Below, in pieces: positions 1 through 5,842 of a stretch of 6,111 nucleotides of DNA. The stretch comes from an uncultured Erythrobacteraceae bacterium. GTDB lineage: Bacteria > Pseudomonadota > Alphaproteobacteria > Sphingomonadales > Sphingomonadaceae. Numbering within the stretch: position 1 is the stretch's first letter; each line of letters opens with the position of its first letter. Location: the NCBI GenBank assembly GCA_950071875.1, contig CATMNW010000166.1:1-6111 (forward strand), given 5' to 3'. A program made the translations under genes and the position numbers. The notes below the pieces were generated by a model that saw only the letters and a list, made by a program, of their open reading frames with translations, searched no databases and was not told the origin of the DNA.

Positions 1-63
1 GACGACCCTCAAAAGGCATATCGGATCTTGGCGATCTAGAGATTCTTGAATCGACGCGGAATG

Positions 64-648
64 TCAGTTGTCCAATCCGATAACTACTCGGACGATATGA
101 CTATCGACGGCAAACGCACTCGAACGCAGACAACAGACTGTGATGCGTGTTGTCTCTTCCTCGGCGGGCTCGCCCGTCGCCGCTTCCCACAACTGGCACA
201 GGTGGCGGTGAACCGGTTCTACGACGCCTGTATAGATCCGGTCCAGCGCGGAGGTCGGATGCGCCATCTCGCGGAGTATGAACTGGACAATCGACAACAT
301 TTCCGGCCGGCTCGTTACGAAAATGGCCATGGTTTCCAGCGCCACGCGCAATTCCTCAGCTGCACTGTCCGGGTCAGCGGCAGTGACCGGATCATGACCG
401 TCGAAGGAGAATGCGCGTGCGGCTGCGCCTCGGATCGTCTCGACGATGAAGTCCGCGCAGGCATTCCGGAGGCCTTCCTTGCCGCCGAAATGATAGGCGA
501 TGCTGGCGATATTGGCTTTCGCTTTCGCGGCGATTTCACGGGTCGAGGTACCGTCAAAACCCTTGCCGCCGAACAGCTCAAGTGCGGCGCGGATCAACGC
601 CTGCCGGGTCTGCTCGGAAGAGCCGGCGTGATGGGGTCGGGTTTGCAT
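64..648 (-). CDS. TetR/AcrR-family transcriptional regulator, CecR-like, C-terminus possibly frameshifted
   Basis: A 194-residue TetR-type repressor, expected to bind DNA as a dimer and release it on binding a small ligand. The N-terminal helix-turn-helix is clear at residues 14-60 (TSTREIAAKA and then IAYHFGGKEGL, the usual TetR pattern). The ligand-binding half carries FILREMAHPTSALDRIY (about 123-139) followed by VEPVHRHL, which resembles the E. coli CecR (YbiH) group. CecR is about 223 residues; here the resemblance stops near residue 170, and the last 24 residues look unrelated to the family. A neighbouring frame in the same bases reads VVCVRVRLPSIVI, closer to the expected VVYFR-type helix, so a frameshift near base 140 is suspected. 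The ATG at 648 has only a weak GGAA ribosome site. It lies 107 bases behind the efflux transporter on the same strand, so read-through from that operon or its own promoter are both possible. Family is secure; ligand and target are unknown. Confidence 0.85.
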   Translation of the reverse strand: MQTRPHHAGSSEQTRQALIRAALELFGGKGFDGTSTREIAAKAKANIASIAYHFGGKEGLRNACADFIVETIRGAAARAFSFDGHDPVTAADPDSAAEELRVALETMAIFVTSRPEMLSIVQFILREMAHPTSALDRIYTGVVEPVHRHLCQLWEAATGEPAEEETTRITVCCLRSSAFAVDSHIVRVVIGLDN

Positions 649-755
649 GGGTTCGTTTCCAAGTCACTGACGCCCGAATTCGCGCGAGGCACGGCTCGAT
701 GCCGCCGCGTTGATGCGGCTGGCCGCCCGACCGAAGAGGGCCGTGCCCGACATCG
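649..755. other. Gap between transporter and TetR gene
   Basis: This stretch separates the transporter stop from the TetR start. It contains a short GC hairpin (GCCGC, loop GTTGAT, GCGGC at 704-719) without a following T run, so it is not a convincing terminator. No clear promoter was recognised. Whether the TetR gene belongs to the efflux transcript cannot be decided from the sequence. Confidence 0.4.
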
Positions 756-2342
756 TCAGTCGGTCGCGCCGACAGGGGCGCTGTGCGCGTCGAGTCTGTG
801 ACGGGTTTCGGCGCGATACAGCAGCCATGTCGGCAACAGCGCAATCGCAAAGACGATCGCCACAACAATGAAGCCATCGCCGAACGCGGCCGTATTCGCC
901 TGAATGACGATGCTTTGCGCGAGAAAGGACATCGCCGCCGGCAGTTGTTGGAAATCCGGTATGCCGGCCGCCTTGACCATTCCGGCAACCTGATTCAGCA
1001 GCGAAATTGTCGCGGTGTTGTCGCTGGTCTGGGTCGCGGCGAACGCGTCGGCGTGCATCACGGTCCGTCGCTCGAGGAAGACGGCAAGCAGGTTGACGCC
1101 GAAGGCGCCGCCGAGCTGTCGTATGAAATTTATTGCTCCCGACCCCTGGGCGACCAGCTTCGCGGGAAGCACCTTCAGCGAACTCGCGGTCAGCGACGGG
1201 AAAATGAGGCCCAGACCAACCCGCGACAGCACGGTGAGCCAAGCAAGCACCCAGAAGCTTGTATTGATGTCGATGTCCGCCGTGAGATAGGAGGAATAGG
1301 CGAAGATCGCGAGACCGGAGCCGATCAGCCAGCCTGACGGGAGGCGATCGGACATGCGCCCGGCGATGGGGAACACGAGCACCAGAACAAAGCCCGAGGG
1401 CATCAGCAGCAGGCCCGCCTGTGTCGGCGTCAATCCCTGGATCGTCTGCACGAACAGCGGGACCAGATAGGTCGAGCCGAAGAGGCCCGCGCCCATGATG
1501 AAGCCGACCAGGCAGGCGGAAGCGAAGGGCAACTGCGCGAAGAGCCGCATGTCGAGCATCGGCTTTTCGGTCCTGATCTCCCAAAGGACGAACCCCGACG
1601 CTGCAAGCGCGGCAATCGCGAACTGTGCCAGGATCGGATCCGAGGTCCAGCCCTCGCGCTGGGCGTTGGTCAGTGCGTTCAACAGAAAACCGAGAAAGAC
1701 GCAAAGAAGGATCATGCCGGTCCAGTCGAATCCCGGGCGCGGCCCACTTTCGGCCCGCGACGGCAGAAAAAGGTTCGACAGGACAATGGCTAGCGCGGCG
1801 AAGGGAAGACCGAGATAAAAGACATACCGCCAGTTGAACGCGTCGATCAGGATACCGCCGATCCACGGGCCGAGCGCCGGTGCGAGCACGACGCCAATGC
1901 CGAATATCCCCATGGCGGCGCCGCGCTGGTTTGCAGGAAAGACCTGGAAGAGCAAAACCATTGCAAGTGGCTGTATTATTCCGGCTGCCGCCCCCTGGAT
2001 CACCCGCGCAATGGTCAGCACGGTTTCGTTGGGAGCAAGCCCGCCCAGGACCGATCCTGCAGCGAACAGGACGAGCGCGGTGATCATGCTTAGCCGTTGG
2101 CCGAAGGCCCTGTTGGCCCAGTCGGCCAGCAGCATCGTGGCGGTCATCGCAGCGAGGAATCCGGTCGAAATCCATTGCGCCTCGACCTGGCTGATGCCGA
2201 ACGTCCCCATGACCCCGGGAATTGCAACGTTGACGATCGTGGTCGAGAGCACGACCGCAATCGCGGCGATCATCACGGTTCCCGTCGCCAGCCAACGGTA
2301 GGCCGGACCATAACGGTCGAAGAGATTATCGATCGACGACAT
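756..2342 (-). CDS. DHA2-family (EmrB/QacA) MFS drug efflux transporter
   Basis: A 528-residue inner-membrane drug:proton antiporter of the 14-helix DHA2 branch of the major facilitator superfamily; the length is typical. Hydrophobic segments run throughout. Visible motifs are the TM1 signature TTIVNVAIP (34-42), a degenerate motif A (LLADWANRAFGQR, 71-83), motif B with RVIQG (113-117), and the antiporter motif C, APALGPWIGG (154-163), followed by WRYVFYLGLPF. The Asp usual in the TM1 signature (LDxTIVN) is Ser33 here. The ATG at 2342 lies inside the end of the HlyD gene (17-base overlap) and is preceded by GGTGGAAG ending 9 bases upstream, which suggests translational coupling. With the upstream HlyD protein and an outer-membrane TolC-type channel (not in the window) it should form a tripartite pump. 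Substrate is unknown. An emrB symbol is not assigned because orthology cannot be shown here. Confidence 0.93.
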   Translation of the reverse strand: MSSIDNLFDRYGPAYRWLATGTVMIAAIAVVLSTTIVNVAIPGVMGTFGISQVEAQWISTGFLAAMTATMLLADWANRAFGQRLSMITALVLFAAGSVLGGLAPNETVLTIARVIQGAAAGIIQPLAMVLLFQVFPANQRGAAMGIFGIGVVLAPALGPWIGGILIDAFNWRYVFYLGLPFAALAIVLSNLFLPSRAESGPRPGFDWTGMILLCVFLGFLLNALTNAQREGWTSDPILAQFAIAALAASGFVLWEIRTEKPMLDMRLFAQLPFASACLVGFIMGAGLFGSTYLVPLFVQTIQGLTPTQAGLLLMPSGFVLVLVFPIAGRMSDRLPSGWLIGSGLAIFAYSSYLTADIDINTSFWVLAWLTVLSRVGLGLIFPSLTASSLKVLPAKLVAQGSGAINFIRQLGGAFGVNLLAVFLERRTVMHADAFAATQTSDNTATISLLNQVAGMVKAAGIPDFQQLPAAMSFLAQSIVIQANTAAFGDGFIVVAIVFAIALLPTWLLYRAETRHRLDAHSAPVGATD

Positions 2343-3525
2343 CGATGCTGACTTCCACCATCATTCCGGGACGCAGCAGGCCATCCTGCCTTCCGATGGA
2401 AACCCGCACCGGCAGGCGTTGGGTCACCTTGGTGAAATTGCCGCTCGGATTGGGGCTGGGCAGCAGGGCGAACTGGCTTGTAGCCGCTGCGCCGAGCCGC
2501 ACGACCTCGCCGTGGAATTCCCGTCCGGGATAGGCGTCGACGGTGATCCGAGCGGGTGCGCCAATTTGAACATTCCGGAAATCCGTCTCCTTTACGTTCG
2601 CATCGACCCATACGTTCTCGGGATCGTGATAGATAAGCAGCCTGGCGCCGGGCGAGACGTATTCACCGGCGTCAACAAAGGTGCTGTCGATCCCCCCGTC
2701 GAACTCCGCTCGGATTTCGCGCTTCGTCAGGTCGATACGCTTCTGTTCGATCTGCGCGGCCAATGCTTCGATCTGTGTGTCAAGCGTGGCGATCTGCCGT
2801 TCAAGCACGCCGATCTGGGCCTTCTCCGCCTCGACCACCTGCAGATTTGCCTTGGCGGTCTCAATGCCTGCCGCGGTCGAACGCTCCTGTTGCGTAGCGG
2901 CCGAGAGCTGGGCTTCTGCATCCTCGAGCTGCTGGATTGACAGAACATTTCGCCCCGCAAGAGCCGTGACCCGGTCGAACTGGGACTGCGCGTTCTCGAG
3001 CGTCGCCTCGGCAGATGCGTGCGCGGCTTCCGCAGCGGTAATTTGGGCGCGGGCCGCGTCAAGCTTGGCGGCGACCTGGGTTCGTATAAAGTCCTGCTGC
3101 GCGCGCAACTGGTTCTGCTGGGACTTGACGCCGGATACTTGAGCCTCCAAGCCTTTCAACTCTTGCGTGACGGAGGCCGAATCCAGCGTCGCAAGAACCT
3201 GGCCCCTTGCGACCCTGTCGCCCGCAATGACGGAAAGCGTCGCGATCCTGCCGGAGACCTCGCTGCTGACGGCTACCAGATTGCCGGCGATGCGGGCATC
3301 GTCGAGGAAGACATGGGTCCACCGCGCCTCCAGCCAAGGATAGGTGAAATAGGCTGCAACACCAAGCGCCGCCAGTATCACCACCGTTCGGACGAGCCGG
3401 CGGACTCTTCCGTCCCGCCGCCCTGGTGAGGCGGTTGTTTCGACGGCGTCCCCCGAAGGCTCGGCTTCGGCGATGTCCAGCTCCCTCGCCTTCACGTAGT
3501 GCGAGGGCTTTGCTTCCATATTCAT
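2326..3525 (-). CDS. HlyD/EmrA-family membrane-fusion (periplasmic adaptor) protein
   Basis: A 399-residue periplasmic adaptor that links an inner-membrane pump to an outer-membrane channel. It has a cytoplasmic N-terminus of about 43 residues and one membrane anchor (about 44-61, VRTVVILAALGVAAYF). A first half-lipoyl strand region follows (SSEVSGRIATLSVIAGDRVARGQVL, about 87-111). A long Ala/Gln/Glu-rich coiled-coil hairpin (about 118-285) comes next, then the second lipoyl half and beta-barrel region (IRAEFDGGIDSTFVDAGEYV, then VWVDANVKE) and the EmrA-like end VTQRLPVRVSI ... LLRPGMMVEVSI. The frame is open up to a TTG at 3540, but the ATG at 3525 is preferred: GAAGGA sits 7 bases upstream and the MarR stop ends one base before it. 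The next ATG (3519) is also possible. Its 3' end overlaps the transporter start by 17 bases, so the two are almost certainly co-translated partners. Confidence 0.93.
   Translation of the reverse strand: MNMEAKPSHYVKARELDIAEAEPSGDAVETTASPGRRDGRVRRLVRTVVILAALGVAAYFTYPWLEARWTHVFLDDARIAGNLVAVSSEVSGRIATLSVIAGDRVARGQVLATLDSASVTQELKGLEAQVSGVKSQQNQLRAQQDFIRTQVAAKLDAARAQITAAEAAHASAEATLENAQSQFDRVTALAGRNVLSIQQLEDAEAQLSAATQQERSTAAGIETAKANLQVVEAEKAQIGVLERQIATLDTQIEALAAQIEQKRIDLTKREIRAEFDGGIDSTFVDAGEYVSPGARLLIYHDPENVWVDANVKETDFRNVQIGAPARITVDAYPGREFHGEVVRLGAAATSQFALLPSPNPSGNFTKVTQRLPVRVSIGRQDGLLRPGMMVEVSIDVVDR
2352..2359 (-). promoter_or_regulatory. Ribosome binding site of the MFS transporter, inside the HlyD gene
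   Basis: GGTGGAAG lies 9 bases before the transporter ATG (2342) and is embedded in the last codons of the HlyD gene. This supports the chosen start and coupled translation of adaptor and pump. Confidence 0.5.
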
Positions 3526-3526
3526 T

Positions 3527-3952
3527 CTAAAATCCTTCAAGTCGGCTGCCGATGAGACGCAGCACCCGATGCGCGGTCGCCAGATCGTCCGGGTGAATGC
3601 CTTCCATCACTTCTTTCCTGAAGGCATCCGCAATGCGATCTATCTCGTCGATGACCGGCCTGGCGCTCTCGGTGAGGTGGATTTTCTTGACGCGCCTGTC
3701 ATCGCCAGCCTCGAGGCGCTCGATCAGTCCCCGCTCCTGGAGTGCGTCCAGCAGACGCACCAAGGTCGGCCCCTCCACGCCGATCTTGTCGGCAAGGTCC
3801 CTTTGCGCAAGGCAGCCTGAGTGACGCAGATGCAGAAGTGCAATCCATCGCGCCTGCGTCAGCCCCAGATGCTTCACGCGCGCGTTAAGGAGCGTTCGCC
3901 AACGGCGTGCGACCCGGCCAAGTTCCACGGCAAACTCTTTGCTTGGATCCAA
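3527..3952 (-). CDS. MarR/SlyA-family transcriptional regulator of the efflux operon
   Basis: A 141-residue winged-helix repressor that should bind palindromic DNA as a dimer and let go on binding small aromatic or hydrophobic ligands. It closely follows the SlyA pattern: LTQARWIALL (31-40), helix-turn-helix with LADKIGVEGPTLVRLLDALQERGLI (53-77), and the wing with GDDRRVKKIHLT (83-94), whose Asp and Arg residues are the MarR hallmark. The start is a TTG at 3952; an in-frame stop lies two codons upstream, so no longer form exists, and a GTG nine codons in is the only nearby alternative. It is the first gene of an operon with HlyD and the MFS pump, the same order as emrR-emrA-emrB, so it very likely autoregulates this operon. 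The palindrome at 3978-3990 just upstream is the natural operator. Family very sure; inducer unknown. Confidence 0.92.
   Translation of the reverse strand: MDPSKEFAVELGRVARRWRTLLNARVKHLGLTQARWIALLHLRHSGCLAQRDLADKIGVEGPTLVRLLDALQERGLIERLEAGDDRRVKKIHLTESARPVIDEIDRIADAFRKEVMEGIHPDDLATAHRVLRLIGSRLEGF
3533..3538 (-). promoter_or_regulatory. Ribosome binding site deciding the HlyD start
   Basis: GAAGGA is followed by 7 bases and the ATG at 3525. It lies in the last codons of the MarR gene (Leu-Glu-Gly-Phe-stop). It favours the ATG at 3525 over the upstream in-frame TTG at 3540, which overlaps the site itself. Confidence 0.65.
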
Positions 3953-3977
3953 GTCTTAGCTTTCTTATTGATAGTGT

Positions 3978-3990
3978 GCTATTGAATAGC
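3978..3990. promoter_or_regulatory. Perfect 13-base palindrome, candidate MarR operator
   Basis: GCTATT-G-AATAGC is a perfect inverted repeat with 6-base arms. MarR/SlyA-family dimers typically bind AT-rich palindromes of this size that overlap the promoter of their own gene. It overlaps the candidate -10 of the MarR gene. A related half-copy, ATTGATAG (3967-3974), lies just to the left, so a second, weaker site may be present. The assignment to the MarR protein is inference from position. Confidence 0.55.
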
Positions 3991-4004
3991 TTAGTTTCGA
4001 TCAT

Positions 4005-4014
4005 GAGGCAAGGG
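4005..4014 (+). promoter_or_regulatory. Ribosome binding site of the universal stress protein
   Basis: GAGGCAAGGG contains two purine-rich cores; the AAGGG core ends 8 bases before the ATG at 4023 and supports that start. Confidence 0.55.
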
Positions 4015-4022
4015 CTACTGAT

Positions 4023-4499
4023 ATGTACCGCAAGATGCTGCTGGCATATGATGGGTCTGTCGACGGGCGTCTTGCCCTTCGCGAGGGAGCGCGACTCGCG
4101 CAGCTATGCGGATCGCAGGTCTGCCTGCTGGCGGTGGTGCAGATTTCCACGGGCATCGTGTTTGCGGAGGGCGTGCATCCGGGAATTGTCGGCGACCAGA
4201 GCGAGGTCTACCGAAACATCCTGGCCGAAGGCGAGCGGCGCCTGCGCGACATGGGCCTCCGACCCGAAGCCCGCCTCAATATGGGTGACCCCGGACCCGA
4301 GATTTGCGCCGTCGCAAGGGAGATCGATGCCGATCTCGTTGTCATTGGACACCGCCAGCATGGAATCCTGGCAAGGTGGTGGTCAGGGTCGGTGGCCACA
4401 TATCTCGCCGACCATCTGGCCTGCAGCCTGCTGATCGGGCGGATGGAGATGTCCAACCCGCACTCCGACAGGCCCAAGGTCCGATCAAAGGCTCTTTGA
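4023..4499 (+). CDS. Universal stress protein (UspA family), single domain
   Basis: A 158-residue cytoplasmic UspA-fold protein. The first strand KMLLAYDGS (4-12) carries the conserved nucleotide-contacting Asp10. The middle has the usual alternating strands and helices (VCLLAVVQI, then a helix around residues 61-78). ADLVVIGHRQHG (103-114) leads into LARWWSGSVATYLADH (116-131), the ATP-binding loop with G122 and S123. The canonical motif G-2x-G-9x-G-S is altered: Gly109 and Gly122 are correctly spaced, but the middle Gly is at 114 instead of 112. The last 16 residues are a polar tail. USPs help cells survive stress, often through ATP-dependent conformational switching; the precise role is unknown. 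The gene has a good ribosome site and is divergent from the MarR operon across a shared control region. The next gene begins 6 bases after its stop, so the two are probably co-transcribed. Confidence 0.92.
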   Translation: MYRKMLLAYDGSVDGRLALREGARLAQLCGSQVCLLAVVQISTGIVFAEGVHPGIVGDQSEVYRNILAEGERRLRDMGLRPEARLNMGDPGPEICAVAREIDADLVVIGHRQHGILARWWSGSVATYLADHLACSLLIGRMEMSNPHSDRPKVRSKAL

Positions 4500-4505
4500 C
4501 AATCC

Positions 4506-5330
4506 ATGCCCGACAGAGTCCCGAGAAACCAAGTCGCTGTCCAAATGGATCAAGTCCGTGTTTGCTTGCCGGCAGAGGTCGCCCTTGCCCTTGAAGGGCT
4601 CGCCTTTGCCAAGTCGTTCCACCGACAGCTTTCGTTCGAATTCGAGGTCGCGGGGCTTGCAGTGACGCGTGCCGAGGCGCGCGTGCTCTTGACCGTGGCG
4701 CAAAATGAAGGCCTCCGCCAGACGCAGTTGGCCCAATTGCTTTCCTGCGAGGCGATGACCCTCGTCGGCGCGCTCGATCGCTTGCAGGCTGCGGGCCTGG
4801 TCAAGCGGGAGCCTGACGAAAGCGACCGCCGAGCGAAGCGGGTTCTATTGCGGCCCGCGGCGATTCCGCTCGTCAGAAGAATCAAGAAAGTCTTCACCGA
4901 ACTCTGCGTTGCCACTTGCAACGGATTGGACGATGAAGCGGCGAAACAATCACGGGATACCCTTTCGCGAATGCGTGGGAATCTGGCGGAGCTGGCGGCA
5001 GGCGCGTATCCGGCGAGCAGAATTGATCAGCCGGCGGAGGAGAGTTCCGGCCACGACCGGGAATGCACGATGGAGCACAACCAAAATGGTCGTCTTTCTC
5101 CGTCTCAGTGCCGGATGGCCAGAGCGGGGCTGGGACTTTCCGTCCGTGAGCTTGCGAAACAGGCAAAAGTCTCTGGACTTGCGGTTACCCGCTTCGAGAA
5201 CGGCAACGTCTCGTGCCCGGACGAAGTGGTAGACGCTCTGAAACAGGTCTTGGAATCAAGCGGCGCGGAGTTCATCAACGAGAATGGAGGCGGTCCGGGT
5301 GTGCGGATCCAAGGGAAAAATTGCCGGTAG
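4506..5330 (+). CDS. Fused regulator: MarR winged-helix domain plus C-terminal XRE helix-turn-helix
   Basis: A 274-residue protein with two different DNA-binding domains in one frame. Residues about 22-165 form a full MarR domain: LAVTRAEARVLLTVAQNEGLRQ, then LAQLLSCEAMTLVGALDRL (recognition region, about 75-93), GLVKREPDESDRRAKRVLL (97-115, wing with the family Asp-Arg-Arg), and long C-terminal helices. A polar linker (about 168-196) leads to an XRE/Cro-type domain (198-252): SPSQCRMARAGLGLSVRELA and KVSGLAVTRFENG. It closes with EFINENGGGPGVRIQGK, the tail usual for free-standing short alphaproteobacterial XRE proteins. No strong ribosome site precedes the ATG at 4506, which lies 6 bases behind the stress-protein stop, so coupling is likely; an ATG at 4545 is an alternative start. 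Met189 (5070), with GGGA 8 bases upstream, could allow a separate XRE product. Eight Cys, including C134 and C138, leave redox sensing open. Function is unknown beyond DNA binding. Confidence 0.85.
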   Translation: MPDRVPRNQVAVQMDQVRVCLPAEVALALEGLAFAKSFHRQLSFEFEVAGLAVTRAEARVLLTVAQNEGLRQTQLAQLLSCEAMTLVGALDRLQAAGLVKREPDESDRRAKRVLLRPAAIPLVRRIKKVFTELCVATCNGLDDEAAKQSRDTLSRMRGNLAELAAGAYPASRIDQPAEESSGHDRECTMEHNQNGRLSPSQCRMARAGLGLSVRELAKQAKVSGLAVTRFENGNVSCPDEVVDALKQVLESSGAEFINENGGGPGVRIQGKNCR

Positions 5331-5345
5331 AGACGGCGTGTCTCT
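5329..5345 (+). terminator. Short hairpin at the stop of the fused regulator
   Basis: AGAGAC and GTCTCT form a perfect 6-base stem with a 5-base loop, starting within the stop codon. No T run follows, so it is at best a weak or Rho-assisted terminator. Confidence 0.2.
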
Positions 5346-5464
5346 TGGCATGAAGAGAAATTGGGTATCAAAGGCCATGCGGTCAGCGCGATCGGTGTCA
5401 TTCAGTTCACCTGTGGTGAAGCATGTTCATGGAAGGCGAGAGGGAGAACGGGCAGCTCCGGAGT
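5331..5464. other. Intergenic stretch, no gene recognised
   Basis: No coding region with family resemblance, promoter or RNA gene was recognised on either strand. Apart from the hairpin noted at its left end, the only structure seen is a 10-base word (AGTTCACCTG) at 5404-5413 that recurs at 5462-5471, at the border of the transposon remnant. Confidence 0.5.
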
Positions 5465-5490
5465 TCACCTGAGCCCCACTTCCCTCCAGC
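5465..5490. repeat. Probable terminal inverted repeat of the IS3 remnant
   Basis: The bases TTCACCTGAGCCCCACTTCC (from 5465) lie just outside the transposase C-terminal codons and resemble the terminal repeats of IS3-family elements, whose ends read like TGACCTGGCCCCACTTTTCC. The opposite end is not found in the window, so the repeat cannot be confirmed by pairing. The exact outer base is uncertain by a few positions. Confidence 0.4.
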
Positions 5491-5735
5491 TATAGGAGAG
5501 TCCTGGATTTCGTTGGACCGCTCTCCGATGCGCCCTCAGCTGTCGCTAGAGTTTTCCGGCCCTTGATCAGCAACACGGGCTGGCTGCGTGTGCCGATTTC
5601 ATGAGCGCGGCCGGGACCTTTCCCGATCGCGCCGTGTGGCCGTTGCTCATTATATAACCCGACGACGGAACGCCCACCGGTTTTGAGCGCGAGCTTCTTT
5701 ACCCATGGCATCCCTGGACTGGACGGCAGTCTTTA
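5465..5735 (-). pseudogene. Decayed 3' end of an IS3-family transposase (OrfB)
   Basis: Read on the minus strand, pieces of the C-terminus of an IS3-family DDE transposase lie in order but in different frames. They are EARAQNRWAFRRR (5659-5697), YNEQRPHGAIG (5622-5654, the hallmark end of IS3 OrfB), KVPAALMKSAHAASP (about 5576-5620), and GPENSS ... GERSNEIQDSPIAGGKWGSG (about 5466-5555, with one internal stop). Each switch needs a small insertion or deletion. The catalytic DDE residues would lie further upstream in OrfB and were not found; the match fades near 5735. The element is therefore a dead, truncated fragment. An open frame of 73 codons over 5490-5711 exists but mixes real and shifted sequence and should not be called a gene. 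Confidence 0.75.
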
Positions 5736-5842
5736 TCCCACGAGGTGATCGAGAAGGAGGATGCAGCGGTTTTCCGCTACACCCTTTGACCCTTTCTGGA
5801 TAGTCGTTGCATCGTTGGCTGGAGATTCCGGCATGTGTCATT
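5736..5842. other. Gap between IS3 remnant and recombinase
   Basis: No gene was recognised here. The stretch lies between the last recognisable transposase codons and the ATG of the recombinase relic. No convincing ribosome site precedes that ATG (a GGAG lies about 18 bases upstream), which fits a decayed or disrupted 5' region. Confidence 0.4.

Larger units (their letters stand above)
3953..4022. promoter_or_regulatory. Divergent promoter region between MarR operon and stress-protein gene
   Basis: This 70-base region is markedly AT-richer than its surroundings and must drive both the leftward MarR-HlyD-MFS operon and the rightward stress-protein gene. On the minus strand TTGCCT (4006-4011) and TATTCA (3983-3988) are 17 bases apart and could be the -35 and -10 elements of the MarR promoter. 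On the plus strand TTGATA (3968-3973) is a fair -35 candidate, but no good -10 follows at 17 bases. The palindrome at 3978-3990 overlaps both. The promoter elements are pattern guesses. Confidence 0.5.

Noticed and set aside
704..719. GC hairpin between transporter and TetR gene as a terminator
   Set aside because: The stem is only 5 bases and no T run follows on either strand.
46..801. A 251-codon plus-strand open frame
   Set aside because: It lies antisense to the TetR gene and the gap behind it, with no recognisable domain; GC-rich DNA readily leaves such frames open.
664..2295. A 543-codon open frame on the minus strand overlapping the transporter
   Set aside because: It is an Arg-, Gly- and Asp-rich shifted reading of the MFS gene with no family resemblance, while the 756-2342 frame has clear membrane helices and motifs.
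2419..3429. Several plus-strand open frames of 136-173 codons antisense to the HlyD gene
   Set aside because: They mirror the coiled-coil codons of HlyD and show Cys/Ser/Ala-rich composition without any domain.
5284..5472. A 62-codon plus-strand frame after the fused regulator
   Set aside because: It starts inside the regulator gene, ends in the transposon terminal repeat, has no family resemblance and no ribosome site of note.
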